A stretch of 64,000 nt of DNA from Pseudarthrobacter enclensis (GTDB lineage: Bacteria; Actinomycetota; Actinomycetes; Actinomycetales; Micrococcaceae). The notes under the pieces were generated by a model. That model was not told where the DNA came from. It made no database searches and saw only the letters and a list, made by a program, of their open reading frames with translations. The position numbers and the translations under genes were made by a program. How positions within the stretch are numbered: the first letter of the stretch is position 1; every line of letters starts with the position of its first letter. Where the stretch lies: positions 62,001 to 126,000 of the forward strand of contig NZ_JAUSRE010000004.1 in assembly GCF_030811655.1 (NCBI RefSeq), written 5' to 3'. Positions 17,318 through 26,383 of this stretch are shown here, piece by piece.

Positions 17318-18702
17318 GCCTGCTTCACCGCCTCAGTTGGAGTATCAATTCCTGTTGCCGCAGCTGTTCCTGCCGGCGGAAGTGGTGTGGTGTCCACCGG
17401 GCCGCGCGCGGCATGGGAAATCATCAGCAGCAGACCCACGATGATCCAGTTGGCCAGCAGTGATGATCCGCCGGCTGCAAGGAAAGGTGTTGTCAGACCG
17501 GTTAGCGGAATGAGCCGGGTCACGCCACCGATCACGACGAAGCATTGAAGGGCAACCGCGAAGGACAGGCCGCAGGCGAGCAGCTTGCCGAACGAGTCGC
17601 GCGTGCCCAGCGCTGCGCGGAAGCCCCGGGTGAAGAACATCAGGTACAGCAGGACGATGGCGAACAGGCCGATCAGGCCCAGTTCCTCGCCAAGGGAGGC
17701 GATGATCATGTCACTGTTGGCGAAGGGAACCAGGTCGGGCCGACCCTGGGCAAGGCCGGTCCCCACCAGTCCACCGTTGGCCATGCCGAACAGCCCCTCA
17801 ATCACCTGCCGGCTGCCGTTCTCGTAGACGTCGGGTGAGAAGGCGTTGAGCCATCCGTAGATGCGCTGCTGCACGTGGGAGAACACCTGTGCCGCCACGA
17901 AGCCGCCCCCAATGATCAGGGCCACGCCGATCACCACCCAACTGATCCGGCTCGTGGCCACATAGATCATGACGATGAATAGCCCGAAGAACAGCAGCGA
18001 CGACCCGAGGTCCCGCTGGAAGACCAGCACGCCAATGCTGACCAGCCATGCGGTGATCATCGGGCCCATGTCCTTGAACCGTGGAAACTGCATGGGTCCG
18101 ATCTTGCGTCCCGCGAGCAGGATGAGGTCCCGGTTCGATGAAAGATAACCGGCAAAGAATATAGCCAGGGTAATTTTTGCCACTTCACCCGGCTGGAACG
18201 TCATGGACCCAACCTTGATCCACACTTGCGCACCGAGGATTTCGCCGGCTCCGATCCCCGGCACGAGCGGCATGATCAGCAACAGAGCGGAGGCTGCAAG
18301 GGAGATGAAGGTGAACCGCCGCAGGATGCGGTGGTCTTTAAGGAAGAACACGACTGCGATGGAGACCGCCATCGCGAGAAGGGTCCAGCGCAGTTGGTTG
18401 TTCCCCGTGTCGCCGCCGGGAGGGTCCAGGCGGTGGATCATCGCCAGGCCCAGCCCGTTCAAGGCGACTGCGATTGGAAGTATTACCGGATCTGCATATT
18501 TAGCACGGAAGCGCAGTACGGCGTGGAACGCCAAGGCGGCGATGGCCAAGAGGCTGGACTGGAACCAGAAGTCGGAGTCGAACGCCTTTTCCTGGTCCAC
18601 GCCCACCAGCATGTTGGCGCCGATGCCCACCACCAGGGCCAGCAACAGCAGCGCCAGCTCGACGTTGCGGCGAGGCTTGGGCATAGTGCTTACCTGGCTC
18701 AT
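17314..18702 (-). CDS. rodA: FtsW/RodA/SpoVE peptidoglycan glycosyltransferase
   Basis: SEDS-family enzyme that polymerises lipid II. It has 462 residues from the ATG at 18702, with about ten to twelve membrane helices. The family signatures are FQPGEVAKITLAIFFAGYL, FQRDLGSSLLFFGLF (catalytic Asp region) and LASLGEELGLIG, and the end is LAAGGSSLLANWIIVGLLLMI. The upstream in-frame extension (to 18852) lies within pstP and is rejected because the ATG at 18702 overlaps the pstP stop by four bases. It works with PbpA, encoded directly downstream. Confidence 0.97.
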   Translation of the reverse strand: MSQVSTMPKPRRNVELALLLLALVVGIGANMLVGVDQEKAFDSDFWFQSSLLAIAALAFHAVLRFRAKYADPVILPIAVALNGLGLAMIHRLDPPGGDTGNNQLRWTLLAMAVSIAVVFFLKDHRILRRFTFISLAASALLLIMPLVPGIGAGEILGAQVWIKVGSMTFQPGEVAKITLAIFFAGYLSSNRDLILLAGRKIGPMQFPRFKDMGPMITAWLVSIGVLVFQRDLGSSLLFFGLFIVMIYVATSRISWVVIGVALIIGGGFVAAQVFSHVQQRIYGWLNAFSPDVYENGSRQVIEGLFGMANGGLVGTGLAQGRPDLVPFANSDMIIASLGEELGLIGLFAIVLLYLMFFTRGFRAALGTRDSFGKLLACGLSFAVALQCFVVIGGVTRLIPLTGLTTPFLAAGGSSLLANWIIVGLLLMISHAARGPVDTTPLPPAGTAAATGIDTPTEAVKQA

Positions 18703-20402
18703 TTGGCCGCCTCGCAGGTGATGGTGGGGGTGGGAGAGGGCGAAGGTGCCGGAGGTGCGGAGGCATTCGGGGCCGGCGGAGGAGCGGCGCTGGCAGGAGG
18801 TGCGCTGGGGGTTGGTGCGGAGGGAGTGGCTGAACCCGATGGCTTGGGGCACTCCTCCTCCGGTGACGTGGTTCCCGTGAGTTCGAGGTTCTTCACGATC
18901 CGCTGGGCGTCGTAGAGGTCATTGGCCGGAACCGTCTGGCGGACCCGCTGCTGCGAGAAGGGCGGCAGGGAGTCCATGCGGATATCAGTCACGGCTTCCA
19001 GGGAGGACAGCTGGATGGGCCCAAGCCTTTGGGATACGCCGTTGAAAATGGCCACGCGGGAATCGAACTCGCCCACGTAGTAGCGGGTCTGTGTCCAGGC
19101 GTAGCCGAGCCAGAGACCAACCGCCACCACAACCACCACGGCCGCCGCAACGGACCACGCAACCCAGCGGCGGGGCCGCAGCGGCACGAGGTTGTCCTCA
19201 CCGTCGCCGGCAGGTTCAGCCTTATGGGTCAGAAGGGTAGCGGCGCGCCGGGCCACGGTACGGCCGGCCACGGTGGGGATTGATCCGGATTCGGCGGCGG
19301 CCGCAGCCGCCCCGACCAGTTCATGCGGACGGGAGGCGAGTTCTTCCCGAAGTACCTCAGCAGAAAGATGTTCCCCCAGATTGGGGTCCGTGCTGCCGGA
19401 TTCCGTTGCTTGGCCGTCGCTGGTGTCCGCTTCAGCGTCCTGGTCGTTCCCGGTGGTACCGGCCTTCGCCGCGGCGCCGCTGCCATCCGCCGCAGTGCCG
19501 GCGGTCTCTTTATCCCCGGTGGGACTGGCGGGAGTGGTGGCGGAGGCCGCCGCGGCCGCACTTGACGCGGCAGCGGGTTTGCCGCCCTGGAGCGGGCGGA
19601 CGACGTCGACGGCGGCAGTGCTGACGTCGTCGGGCGTTTCTTCCACGATGTCCACCACGACCACGGTGACGTTGTCCGGTGACCCCGCCTCCAGCGTCAG
19701 TTCAACCAGGGTTTCCGCGCATTCGTGCAGGTTATGCGTCTCCCGGACCGTCCGCTCCACGGCATGCCCGGCCACGTAGTTGAGCCCGTCGGAGCACAGC
19801 AGCCAGCGGTCCCCGGGCCGGGCGTCAAGGGTGTCCAGGTCGAGCTCAGGGCTGGCGTCCACATCGCCGAGGACCCGCATGAGGACGTTCTTGTGCGGGT
19901 GGGTTTCGGCTTCCTCGGGGCGCAGCCTGCCTTCGTCGATCAGGCGTTGGACGAAGGTATGGTCCACGCTGATCTGCTTGAATTCGCCGTCACGGAGGCG
20001 GTAGGCACGAGAGTCGCCAATATGTGCGAAGTGCAGTTTGCCGCCTGCAAGCAGGAGCGCGGTAACGGTGGTCCCCATGCCCGCCAGTTTGGGGTTGATG
20101 TGCACCAGTTCGGACAGCAGCGAGTTTGCCGTCTGGATTTCGTCGGCGAGGACTGTCCCGGCCTCGTCCCCGTGGTCGGGACTGTCCAGGTGGATCATGT
20201 CCAGGACGGTTGCGGCCGAGGCAACGTCACCGCCGGCATGCCCGCCCATGCCGTCCGCCACAACAGCGAGATGGCGGCCCGCGTAGGCGGAATCGTCATT
20301 TTTCGAACGGATCCGGCCGACGTCGGAGCGCGCCGCGAAGCGCATGATAAGGGGCCGCTCAGCCGGACTGGAGCCGGTTGCGGGGTTTTCAGGCACGGCC
20401 AC
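18699..20402 (-). CDS. pstP: PP2C-family phosphoprotein phosphatase PstP
   Basis: Reverses phosphorylation by PknA and PknB. At 567 residues, the PP2C catalytic domain is ~20-255 with metal-binding motifs VADGMGGHAGGDVAS, AHIGDSRAYRLRDG, LLCSDGLN and AGSPDNVTVVVVDI. A long disordered Ala/Thr/Gly-rich linker (~255-400) follows, then one membrane helix (~411-433, WSVAAAVVVVVAVGLWLG). The extracellular domain starts YYVGEFDSRVAIFNGVSQ, and the tail is Ser/Pro/Ala-rich. The start is two bases after the fhaB stop. The linker is longer than in mycobacterial PstP. Confidence 0.96.
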   Translation of the reverse strand: MAVPENPATGSSPAERPLIMRFAARSDVGRIRSKNDDSAYAGRHLAVVADGMGGHAGGDVASAATVLDMIHLDSPDHGDEAGTVLADEIQTANSLLSELVHINPKLAGMGTTVTALLLAGGKLHFAHIGDSRAYRLRDGEFKQISVDHTFVQRLIDEGRLRPEEAETHPHKNVLMRVLGDVDASPELDLDTLDARPGDRWLLCSDGLNYVAGHAVERTVRETHNLHECAETLVELTLEAGSPDNVTVVVVDIVEETPDDVSTAAVDVVRPLQGGKPAAASSAAAAASATTPASPTGDKETAGTAADGSGAAAKAGTTGNDQDAEADTSDGQATESGSTDPNLGEHLSAEVLREELASRPHELVGAAAAAAESGSIPTVAGRTVARRAATLLTHKAEPAGDGEDNLVPLRPRRWVAWSVAAAVVVVVAVGLWLGYAWTQTRYYVGEFDSRVAIFNGVSQRLGPIQLSSLEAVTDIRMDSLPPFSQQRVRQTVPANDLYDAQRIVKNLELTGTTSPEEECPKPSGSATPSAPTPSAPPASAAPPPAPNASAPPAPSPSPTPTITCEAAK

Positions 20403-20404
20403 GG

Positions 20405-20887
20405 TTACGGCCTCAATTCAATGACCGTCTTGCCGATTCTCACGGGTACCCCTGGCTCGACCGGCAGGGCACGGGTAAGTTGCTGGTCACCGAGGTAGGT
20501 CCCGTTGGTGGAGCCAAGGTCTTCGATAAACCAGCGGCTGCCCTGCGGGAAAAGCCTGGCGTGGCGGCCGGACGCGTAGTCATCCTCCAGGACCAGTGTG
20601 GCTTCCTGGGCGCGGCCCAGCAGGATGGGACTGGCTGCCAGCGGCACGGTCCTGCCTTTGAGCGGACCTTCAACTACCACCAGTTGCCGCGCCTGCTGCT
20701 TCACCGGCTGCGGCGGTGCCTCGGCAAGTTCCGGGTTCCGCCGGATCTGCCGGGCCGTGGGTGCGCCGGCCGCGGCCTTCCGGCCCAGCATCAGGTCCCG
20801 GCGCATGGCGGAGACGATGCTGAAAATGAGCACCCAGAGGAGCAGCAGGAAGCCGAACCGCAGCGCGGTGATGGTCAGGTCGCTCAT
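20405..20887 (-). CDS. fhaB: FHA-domain membrane protein FhaB (FipA-type)
   Basis: Phosphothreonine-binding adaptor of the kinase operon, 160 residues. An N-terminal membrane helix (TALRFGFLLLLWVLIFSIVS) is followed by a basic linker and an FHA domain at ~75-158. FHA signature residues are the Arg in ILLGRAQ, the SGRH motif and DLGSTNGTYLG. In M. tuberculosis FhaB (FipA) bridges FtsZ, FtsQ and phosphorylated partners; transfer of that role is inference. The ATG overlaps the fhaA stop by four bases. Confidence 0.95.
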   Translation of the reverse strand: MSDLTITALRFGFLLLLWVLIFSIVSAMRRDLMLGRKAAAGAPTARQIRRNPELAEAPPQPVKQQARQLVVVEGPLKGRTVPLAASPILLGRAQEATLVLEDDYASGRHARLFPQGSRWFIEDLGSTNGTYLGDQQLTRALPVEPGVPVRIGKTVIELRP

Positions 20888-21624
20888 GCGTGGCCACCCG
20901 GGCTGGCAGGAAGCAGGCGGAAAATGATCTTTGTCCGTCCCATCGTGATGGTGGAGCCGTCGGTGAGTTCCGTGCTTCCGGAGACTTTCTGGCCGTTGAC
21001 GTAGCTGCCGTTGGTGGAGCCGAGGTCCACTGCGCTGGTAAGGCCGTTCGCCGTACGGATCTCAAGGTGGCGCCGGGATACGCCAGTGTCCTCGATGTGG
21101 ATGTCTGCGTCGGATGACCGGCCCAGGATGATGGAGGGGGCGTTCAACGAATAGCGCTGGCCATCGATGTCCAGCACGGGCTGGAGCCTGACAGGCTGCC
21201 TGCTGGGAGCTGCGGGGACGTTCGGCCTGGGCTGCGGGGCGGCCCCTCCCTGGGACTTCTCGGTGGTGGAGGCAATCTCAAAATCCCCGGCGCGAAGCCC
21301 AGCATCCCGGCGGAAGGAGATCCGCACCGGGCCCTGGAGGATGTAGCCCTGGCTGCGCACATGGTTGATCACCACATCGCAGAGTTCCTCGGCCAGGGGA
21401 GTGCCCCATTCCTGGGCCCGGCCGAAGTCGTCATCACTGAGTTGGACATCGAAGACGTTGGGTACCAGGGTGCGCCCGGCCGCTACTGTGAGGGCCTTGT
21501 GGTCCACCTCCCGGCGGAGCCGGCTGGCGATTTCCACAGGTTCAACCTGGGCTTTGGAACCGGTGGAGAAGACGCCGCGGACGGCCTTTTCAATGCCACG
21601 TTCAACCTTGTCCAGCAGACCCAT
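20884..21624 (-). CDS. fhaA: FHA-domain protein FhaA with DUF3662
   Basis: First gene of the operon, 246 residues. The N-terminal DUF3662 domain (GLLDKVERGIEKAVRGVFS to about residue 125) is joined by a Pro/Gln-rich linker to a C-terminal FHA domain. FHA motifs are IILGRSSDADIHIED, VSRRHLEI and DLGSTNGSYVNG. In mycobacteria FhaA binds phosphorylated MviN/MurJ to restrain peptidoglycan synthesis. ATG at 21624 is chosen over the longer frame because AAAGGAG lies eight bases upstream and the N-terminus matches the family. Confidence 0.96.
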   Translation of the reverse strand: MGLLDKVERGIEKAVRGVFSTGSKAQVEPVEIASRLRREVDHKALTVAAGRTLVPNVFDVQLSDDDFGRAQEWGTPLAEELCDVVINHVRSQGYILQGPVRISFRRDAGLRAGDFEIASTTEKSQGGAAPQPRPNVPAAPSRQPVRLQPVLDIDGQRYSLNAPSIILGRSSDADIHIEDTGVSRRHLEIRTANGLTSAVDLGSTNGSYVNGQKVSGSTELTDGSTITMGRTKIIFRLLPASPGGHA

Positions 21625-22019
21625 GGTGCTTCTCCTTTCCCCCCGGCTCCGGGGCAGTAGTTTGTTGCTGACCAGCACCTGCAGGGCAGTCCACCGCTGC
21701 GCGGTTGACCCGCCGGCAGTGCCCACTCCTACATCCGATACTACTTGCCACCTCTGTGAATGACCTTAATCCGCAACGGCCGGCCGCCCGCAAAAGCCCG
21801 ATTCCGGCAGTGGCGTGGGCCGCCGGCACGCCATCCTGCTGCTGCCAATGGTCCTGCCCGGCCCCCGCTTCCTTACGGTTTCTGCGCACTCTGCACACTG
21901 TCACAGAGGGCTGGTGGAGGCCGATTGGTAATTTCCCGCTCATGTCCGTTATGCTTGATCTCGCTGCTTTTACGAGGCACGGATGCAGGAAAACGGTCCG
22001 GCTGAGTGGAAGAAGTTGC
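21625..22019. other. Intergenic region upstream of fhaA
   Basis: This 395-base gap between fhaA (minus) and tRNA-Leu (plus) has no supported gene. On the minus strand, TAGTAT (complement of 21738-21743) is a possible -10 element for the fhaA operon, with no clear -35. I see no other convincing signal in it. Confidence 0.4.
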
Positions 22020-22102
22020 GCGCGAGTGGCGGAACGGCAGACGCGCTGGCTTCAGGTGCCAGTGTCCGAAAGGGCGTGGGGGTTCAAATCCCCCCTCGCG
22101 CA
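22020..22102 (+). tRNA. leuT: tRNA-Leu (CAG)
   Basis: An 83-base class II tRNA. The acceptor stem GCGCGAG pairs with CTCGCGC and the discriminator is A. The anticodon stem-loop CTGGC TTCAGGT GCCAG gives anticodon CAG. The long variable arm is TGTCCGAAAGGGCG, and the T-arm is GGGGG TTCAAAT CCCCC. CCA is not encoded. This location is conserved in actinobacteria near fhaA. Confidence 0.98.
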
Positions 22103-22111
22103 CGCAGATGA

Positions 22112-22143
22112 AGGAGCCCCGGTCTTAGGACCGGGGCTCCTTT
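22112..22143 (+). terminator. Terminator of tRNA-Leu
   Basis: A perfect 13-bp stem (AGGAGCCCCGGTC at 22112-22124 with its complement at 22129-22141), loop TTAG, followed by TTT. It lies ten bases after the tRNA 3' end. Confidence 0.9.
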
Positions 22144-22311
22144 GCGTTTCCGGCATCTGACAAATTGCACCGCGGGCCGGACGTCGCACCCACGCGTTCC
22201 CTGGTGGTTTGTCCGCTGGCGGGTGCTTTGGCGCCTCGCCATTTGTACGACGGCGGGGGCGTCGCCCGGCAGGATGGGCGGCGGTTTGACCGCCATGGGA
22301 TGATAGAGGGG

Positions 22312-23544
22312 ATGACTTCCCCCACTTCTCCTTCTGGAAATCCTGTTCGCGCGCCCCGGGAAGCCGCCGGTGCCCGCCCCCAGGTCCTGCCCACCGCCGA
22401 GGGCTGGGAGCAGGCCCGTACCGTCGAAGGCCGTCCGCTCCTCCAGTTCGCGTCCCCCCGGGTAAAGCAACCGCCGGTTCACCTGGCCGACATGACCCTG
22501 GCGGAGCGCGGTGAAAAGTTGAAGGAGCTTGGCCTCCCGGCTTTCCGTGCCAAGCAGCTCTCCACGCACTACTTCCAGCACTGGACCGTGGATCCGGAGC
22601 GCATGAGCGACCTGCCCAAGGCAGGCCGTGAGGAGCTGGTCTCCCAGATGTTCCCGCCGCTGCTCACCGAGGTGCGGCGAAACCGTACCGATAAAGGGGA
22701 CACCATCAAGTTCCTCTGGCGGCTCTTCGACGGGGCCCTGGTGGAGTCCGTCCTGATGCGCTACCCGGGCCGCATCACCCTTTGTGTCTCATCGCAGGCC
22801 GGCTGCGGCATGAACTGTCCCTTCTGCGCCACCGGCCAGGCCGGATTGACCCGCAACATGTCCACAGCGGAGATCGTTGACCAAGTGGTGGCTGCGAACC
22901 GCGTCATCGCGGCAGGCGAGCTGGGCCCGAAGGAGCACGACGACGAGCGGGTCACCAACATCGTGTTCATGGGCATGGGGGAGCCGCTGGCCAACTACAA
23001 GCGCGTGATGGCCGCCCTGCACCGCTTCGTGGACCCCTCGCCTGAAGGCCTGGGAATGTCGGCCCGGAACATCACCGTTTCTACCGTCGGCCTTGTCCCT
23101 GCCATCCGCAAGCTCGCGGACGAGGACCTGCCGGTCACATTTGCGCTGTCCCTGCATGCCCCCGACGATGAGCTCCGGGATGAGCTGATTCCGGTCAACA
23201 ACCGCTGGAAAGTGGATGAAGCGCTCGACGCCGCCTACGACTACTACCGAAAGACAGGCCGCCGGGTCAGCATCGAGTATGCCTTGATCAAGGACATGAA
23301 CGACCACCCCTGGCGTGCAGACCTCCTGGGCAAGAAGCTGAACCAGCGCGGACGCGGCTGGGTGCACGTTAACCCCATCCCGCTCAACCCCACCCCGGGG
23401 TCCATCTGGACTGCGTCGGACAAGGAAGTGGAACAGGAGTTCATTGCGCGGCTCCGTGCCACCGGGGTGCCCTGCACCCTCCGTGACACCCGCGGCAAGG
23501 AAATCGACGGCGCCTGCGGCCAGCTCGCGGCGGCCGAGAGCTAG
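22312..23544 (+). CDS. rlmN: 23S rRNA (adenine-2503-C2) methyltransferase RlmN
   Basis: Radical-SAM enzyme that methylates A2503 of 23S rRNA and A37 of some tRNAs. It has 410 residues from ATG 22312. The 4Fe-4S cluster motif is [15 protein letters not shown] (CxxxCxxC). Other family signatures are [29 protein letters not shown] text ([17 protein letters not shown]), and the C-terminal [20 protein letters not shown] with the methyl-carrying Cys. The N-terminal ~50 residues are a disordered extension usual in actinobacteria. The start is uncertain: ATG at 22300 is also possible, and neither has an ideally spaced ribosome binding site. Confidence 0.96.
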   Translation: MTSPTSPSGNPVRAPREAAGARPQVLPTAEGWEQARTVEGRPLLQFASPRVKQPPVHLADMTLAERGEKLKELGLPAFRAKQLSTHYFQHWTVDPERMSDLPKAGREELVSQMFPPLLTEVRRNRTDKGDTIKFLWRLFDGALVESVLMRYPGRITLCVSSQAGCGMNCPFCATGQAGLTRNMSTAEIVDQVVAANRVIAAGELGPKEHDDERVTNIVFMGMGEPLANYKRVMAALHRFVDPSPEGLGMSARNITVSTVGLVPAIRKLADEDLPVTFALSLHAPDDELRDELIPVNNRWKVDEALDAAYDYYRKTGRRVSIEYALIKDMNDHPWRADLLGKKLNQRGRGWVHVNPIPLNPTPGSIWTASDKEVEQEFIARLRATGVPCTLRDTRGKEIDGACGQLAAAES

Positions 23545-23548
23545 GCGA

Positions 23549-24280
23549 CTACCGGCCCCGCAGCGCCCCCAGCCCGGAGATCAAGGCCTCCAGTCCCATC
23601 CTGAAGGCCGTGTCCGCCGGGCGGCCCAGCTCCTGCGCGTTGGCTTCAGCGCGCCCACCGGAAGGATCCGCGTCCCGGGCCGAACTCCGCACCGCTGCGG
23701 TGAAATAGGGCGTGGCGTCGGCCATTGAACCCGACTCGAAGATGTCCTCCGGCGCCGTGACATCGTACGCAGACCCGAAGATGAACGACTCCAGCGCCAC
23801 GATCGCGGGAACGATGCGCTCCTGCGGGAAGCCGGCGTCGGAAAAGCCTTTGCTGACGGTCTCATACATGGCCAGCGTCTGGGGCGCGTCCGTGACCGGC
23901 AGGACTGCAATGACGGGGATCAGCGGAGTGTGCTCCGCGAAGACGTTCCGGTAGCTCCAGGCCCAGGTGCGGACCGCGTCCTCCCAATTTCCGGCCGCGA
24001 AGGCTGAAACGTCCACGAGCGACATCAGATGGTCTTCCACCAGCAGCAGGACGTCCTGCTTTGAGGCCACATGGTTGTAAAGGGCGGACGGCGCCACGTC
24101 GAGGACCTTGGCCAGGGCCGCCATGGTCAGCCCTTCATAGCCTTTGCGGCTGGCCAGTTCCAGCGCTGCCGCCGTGATTCCCGACTTGTCCAGCACCGCC
24201 GCCGACGGGCGTCCGGCCCGCCTTTTTTGCCCTGCCCCGTTGCTGGTGGGGCGTCCCCGTGCGGCTGATACTGCCGGCAT
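23549..24280 (-). CDS. TetR-family regulator of putrescine oxidase (putative)
   Basis: Repressor of 243 residues from ATG 24280 (GAAAGGG five bases upstream). After a basic, disordered ~30-residue start comes the TetR helix-turn-helix: KSGITAAALELASRKGYEGL, then MAALAKVLDVAPSALYNHVASKQDVLLL. The rest is an all-helical ligand-binding region, with WEDAVRTWAWSYRNVFAEH typical of the TetR C-terminal class. It is divergent from the putrescine oxidase gene, and the 136-base gap contains a perfect 21-base palindrome at 24359-24379, the likely operator for both genes. The ligand may be a polyamine; that is inference. Confidence 0.9.
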   Translation of the reverse strand: MPAVSAARGRPTSNGAGQKRRAGRPSAAVLDKSGITAAALELASRKGYEGLTMAALAKVLDVAPSALYNHVASKQDVLLLVEDHLMSLVDVSAFAAGNWEDAVRTWAWSYRNVFAEHTPLIPVIAVLPVTDAPQTLAMYETVSKGFSDAGFPQERIVPAIVALESFIFGSAYDVTAPEDIFESGSMADATPYFTAAVRSSARDADPSGGRAEANAQELGRPADTAFRMGLEALISGLGALRGR

Positions 24281-24358
24281 TGCTGCCCTTTCGTTGACGT
24301 CCCCTGCATTATTCCACCCGGTACTTCCGCTCCTGCCAGGCACCGGTTATAGTTCTAA

Positions 24359-24379
24359 TAAATGAATGACATTCATTTA
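24359..24379. promoter_or_regulatory. TetR operator, copy 1
   Basis: Perfect inverted repeat with arms TAAATGAATG and CATTCATTTA around one central A. It lies between tetR and puo. The same arms recur at 39226-39246. Confidence 0.85.
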
Positions 24380-24415
24380 GTGGTTCCTGTCACGAAGGGC
24401 CGCAGAGAGGACATC

Positions 24416-25807
24416 ATGCTGAACCTGAACCGCGACGTCGTAGTCGTTGGAGCCGGGCCGTCCGGACTCACGGCCGCCCGTGAATTGAAGAAGGCCGGCC
24501 TCACCGTAGCCGTGCTCGAGGCCCGCGACCGCGTGGGTGGCCGCACCTGGACGGACACGGTGGACGGCGCCATGCTCGAAATCGGGGGCCAGTGGGTTTC
24601 CCCGGACCAGACCGCCCTCCTGGAGCTGCTGGAGGAACTGAACCTGGAGACCTACCCGCGCTACCGCGACGGGGAGTCCATCTACATTGGCACCGACGGC
24701 TCACCCATTCGCTACACGGGCGACACCTTCCCCGTGGACGCCCCGACCGCCGTCGAAATGGACCGTCTTGTGGCCCTCCTGGACGGTCTCGCCGCCGAGA
24801 TCGGACCAACAGAGCCGTGGGCGCACCCCAAGGCCCGCGAGCTGGACACCATTTCCTTCCATCACTGGCTGCGGCAGAACTCAACCAACGAGGAAGCCTG
24901 CAAGAACATCGGCCTGTTCATCGCCGGCGGCATGCTCACAAAGCCGGCGCACTCCTTCTCCGCCCTTCAGGCAATCCTGATGGCCGCCTCCGCGGGCTCG
25001 TTCACCCACTTGACGGACGAGGATTTCATCCTGGACCGGCGCGTGGTGGGCGGGATGCAGCAGGTCTCCCTGCTGCAGGCGCAGGAGTTGGGTGGCGACG
25101 TCGTCCTCAACTCGCCGGTGCGCACCATCAACTGGGAGCCGGACGGCGACGGCGGCCACCGCACCACTGTCGAATCGGACCGGGCCACGGTCAACGCCCG
25201 CTTCGTGATCATGGCCGTGCCGCCCAACCTCTACTCGCGTGTCTCCTATAACCCGCCGCTGCCCCGCCGGCAGCACCAGATGCACCAGCACCAGTCCCTG
25301 GGCCTGGTCATCAAGGTGCACGCCGTCTACAGCACCCCGTTCTGGCGCGATAAGGGCTTGTCCGGGACAGGCTTCGGCGCCGACGCCCTGGTCCAGGAGG
25401 TCTACGACAACACCAACCACGGCGACCCGCGCGGCACTCTGGTGGGTTTCATCTCGGACGAGAAGGCCGACGCCATGTTCGAGCTGTCCGCCGAAGACCG
25501 CAAAAAAGCCATCCTGGAATCCATCGCCGGCTACCTCGGTGAGGAGGCGCTGACGCCGGAGGTCTACTACGAGTCCGACTGGGGCTCGGAGGAATGGACC
25601 CGCGGCGCGTACGCTGCCAGCTACGACCTGGGCGGCCTCCACCGCTACGGCAAGGACCAGCACGCACCGGTTGGTCCCATCTACTGGTCTTCCTCCGACC
25701 TTGCGGCCGAGGGGTACCAGCACGTGGACGGGGCAATCCGCATGGGCCGCATCACGGCCGCCCGGATCGCCGAGGTGGCAAAGATTCCGATGACCGCCGG
25801 CTGGTAA
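24416..25807 (+). CDS. puo: Putrescine oxidase (FAD amine oxidase)
   Basis: Oxidises putrescine to 4-aminobutanal with release of ammonia and hydrogen peroxide. At 463 residues it has the dinucleotide-binding start DVVVVGAGPSGLTAARELKK, EARDRVGGRTWTD, and IGGQWVSPDQ. The C-terminal FAD-binding segment is YWSSSDLAAEGYQHVDGAIR, near the substrate site. The whole sequence closely resembles, from memory, the Kocuria rosea and Rhodococcus putrescine oxidases, including the YDNTNHGDPRGTLVGFISDE stretch. ATG 24416 has AGAGAGGAC upstream; the longer start at 24362 would fall inside the operator palindrome. Likely repressed by the adjacent TetR and induced by polyamines. Confidence 0.92.
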   Translation: MLNLNRDVVVVGAGPSGLTAARELKKAGLTVAVLEARDRVGGRTWTDTVDGAMLEIGGQWVSPDQTALLELLEELNLETYPRYRDGESIYIGTDGSPIRYTGDTFPVDAPTAVEMDRLVALLDGLAAEIGPTEPWAHPKARELDTISFHHWLRQNSTNEEACKNIGLFIAGGMLTKPAHSFSALQAILMAASAGSFTHLTDEDFILDRRVVGGMQQVSLLQAQELGGDVVLNSPVRTINWEPDGDGGHRTTVESDRATVNARFVIMAVPPNLYSRVSYNPPLPRRQHQMHQHQSLGLVIKVHAVYSTPFWRDKGLSGTGFGADALVQEVYDNTNHGDPRGTLVGFISDEKADAMFELSAEDRKKAILESIAGYLGEEALTPEVYYESDWGSEEWTRGAYAASYDLGGLHRYGKDQHAPVGPIYWSSSDLAAEGYQHVDGAIRMGRITAARIAEVAKIPMTAGW

Positions 25808-25824
25808 ATAAGCATGCTTACTAA
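25805..25824. promoter_or_regulatory. MarR-type operator A upstream of the FMN stress protein
   Basis: TAAATAA-GCATGC-TTACTAA, overlapping the stop codon of puo. The 14 bases AATAAGCATGCTTA are shared with site B (32308-32327, opposite orientation). Confidence 0.7.
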
Positions 25825-25873
25825 TAGGCTGGCGGCGGGGAGCGTCCCCGACTTCAGACGAACGAGGTGAGGC

Positions 25874-26356
25874 ATGACTGACGCCCAGAGCATAAGCAAG
25901 GTTACGGAGATCATCAACGATTCCAGGATCGGGATGGTCACCACCATCAACGAAGAAGGCGCCCTCGTCAGCCGGCCCCTGGCCGTCCAGGAGGTAAAGG
26001 ACGACGGCGACATGTGGTTCTTCACGGGCCTTGGCACCTCCCAGGTTGCGCATGTCCGGGCTGATTCGCGCGTCAACGTCTCCTTTGGCAAGAACACCGA
26101 GTGGGTGTCCGTGGCCGGGACCGCACAGGTAGTCACGGACCGGACCAAAATCCGCGAGCTGTGGAACCAGGCCGTTGAAGCCTGGTTCCCGGACGGCCCG
26201 GACACCCCCGAGGTGTGCCTGCTGCACATCGACTCGGACTCCGCTGAGTACTGGACCAGCCCGGGCGGCACAGCAGCCACCGTCCTGCAATGGGTCAAGT
26301 CCAAGGTCACCCATGACCGGATGAGTGTCGGCGAAAGCGGCACCGTGGAACTGTAG
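25874..26356 (+). CDS. Pyridoxamine 5'-phosphate oxidase-fold (general stress protein 26-like) protein
   Basis: Split-barrel FMN- or F420-binding protein of 160 residues. The opening TEIINDSRIGMVTTINEEGALVSRPLAVQE and MWFFTGLGTSQVAHVRADSRVNVSF are typical of the general-stress PPOX group (Bacillus YdaG/GSP26-like). SAEYWTSPGGTAATVLQWVKSK is the conserved C-terminal end of that group. The substrate is unknown; a redox role under stress is likely. ATG 25874 has GAGGTGAGGC just upstream. The promoter region contains a site matching those around the marR gene at 32 kb, so it may belong to that regulon rather than to the polyamine genes. Confidence 0.88.
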   Translation: MTDAQSISKVTEIINDSRIGMVTTINEEGALVSRPLAVQEVKDDGDMWFFTGLGTSQVAHVRADSRVNVSFGKNTEWVSVAGTAQVVTDRTKIRELWNQAVEAWFPDGPDTPEVCLLHIDSDSAEYWTSPGGTAATVLQWVKSKVTHDRMSVGESGTVEL

Positions 26357-26383
26357 TTCCGGACGGTGGGCGGGGCGGGGCGG

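Noticed and set aside
16358..17548. 396-residue plus-strand frame opposite pbpA and rodA
   Set aside because: Antisense shadow, Gly/Val-rich with no recognised family.
17314..18852. Long rodA start at 18852
   Set aside because: The extra 50 residues are pstP sequence in another frame; ATG at 18702 overlaps pstP by four bases like the other operon junctions.
24881..26314. 477-residue minus-strand frame opposite putrescine oxidase
   Set aside because: Antisense shadow, spans two real genes and the operator.
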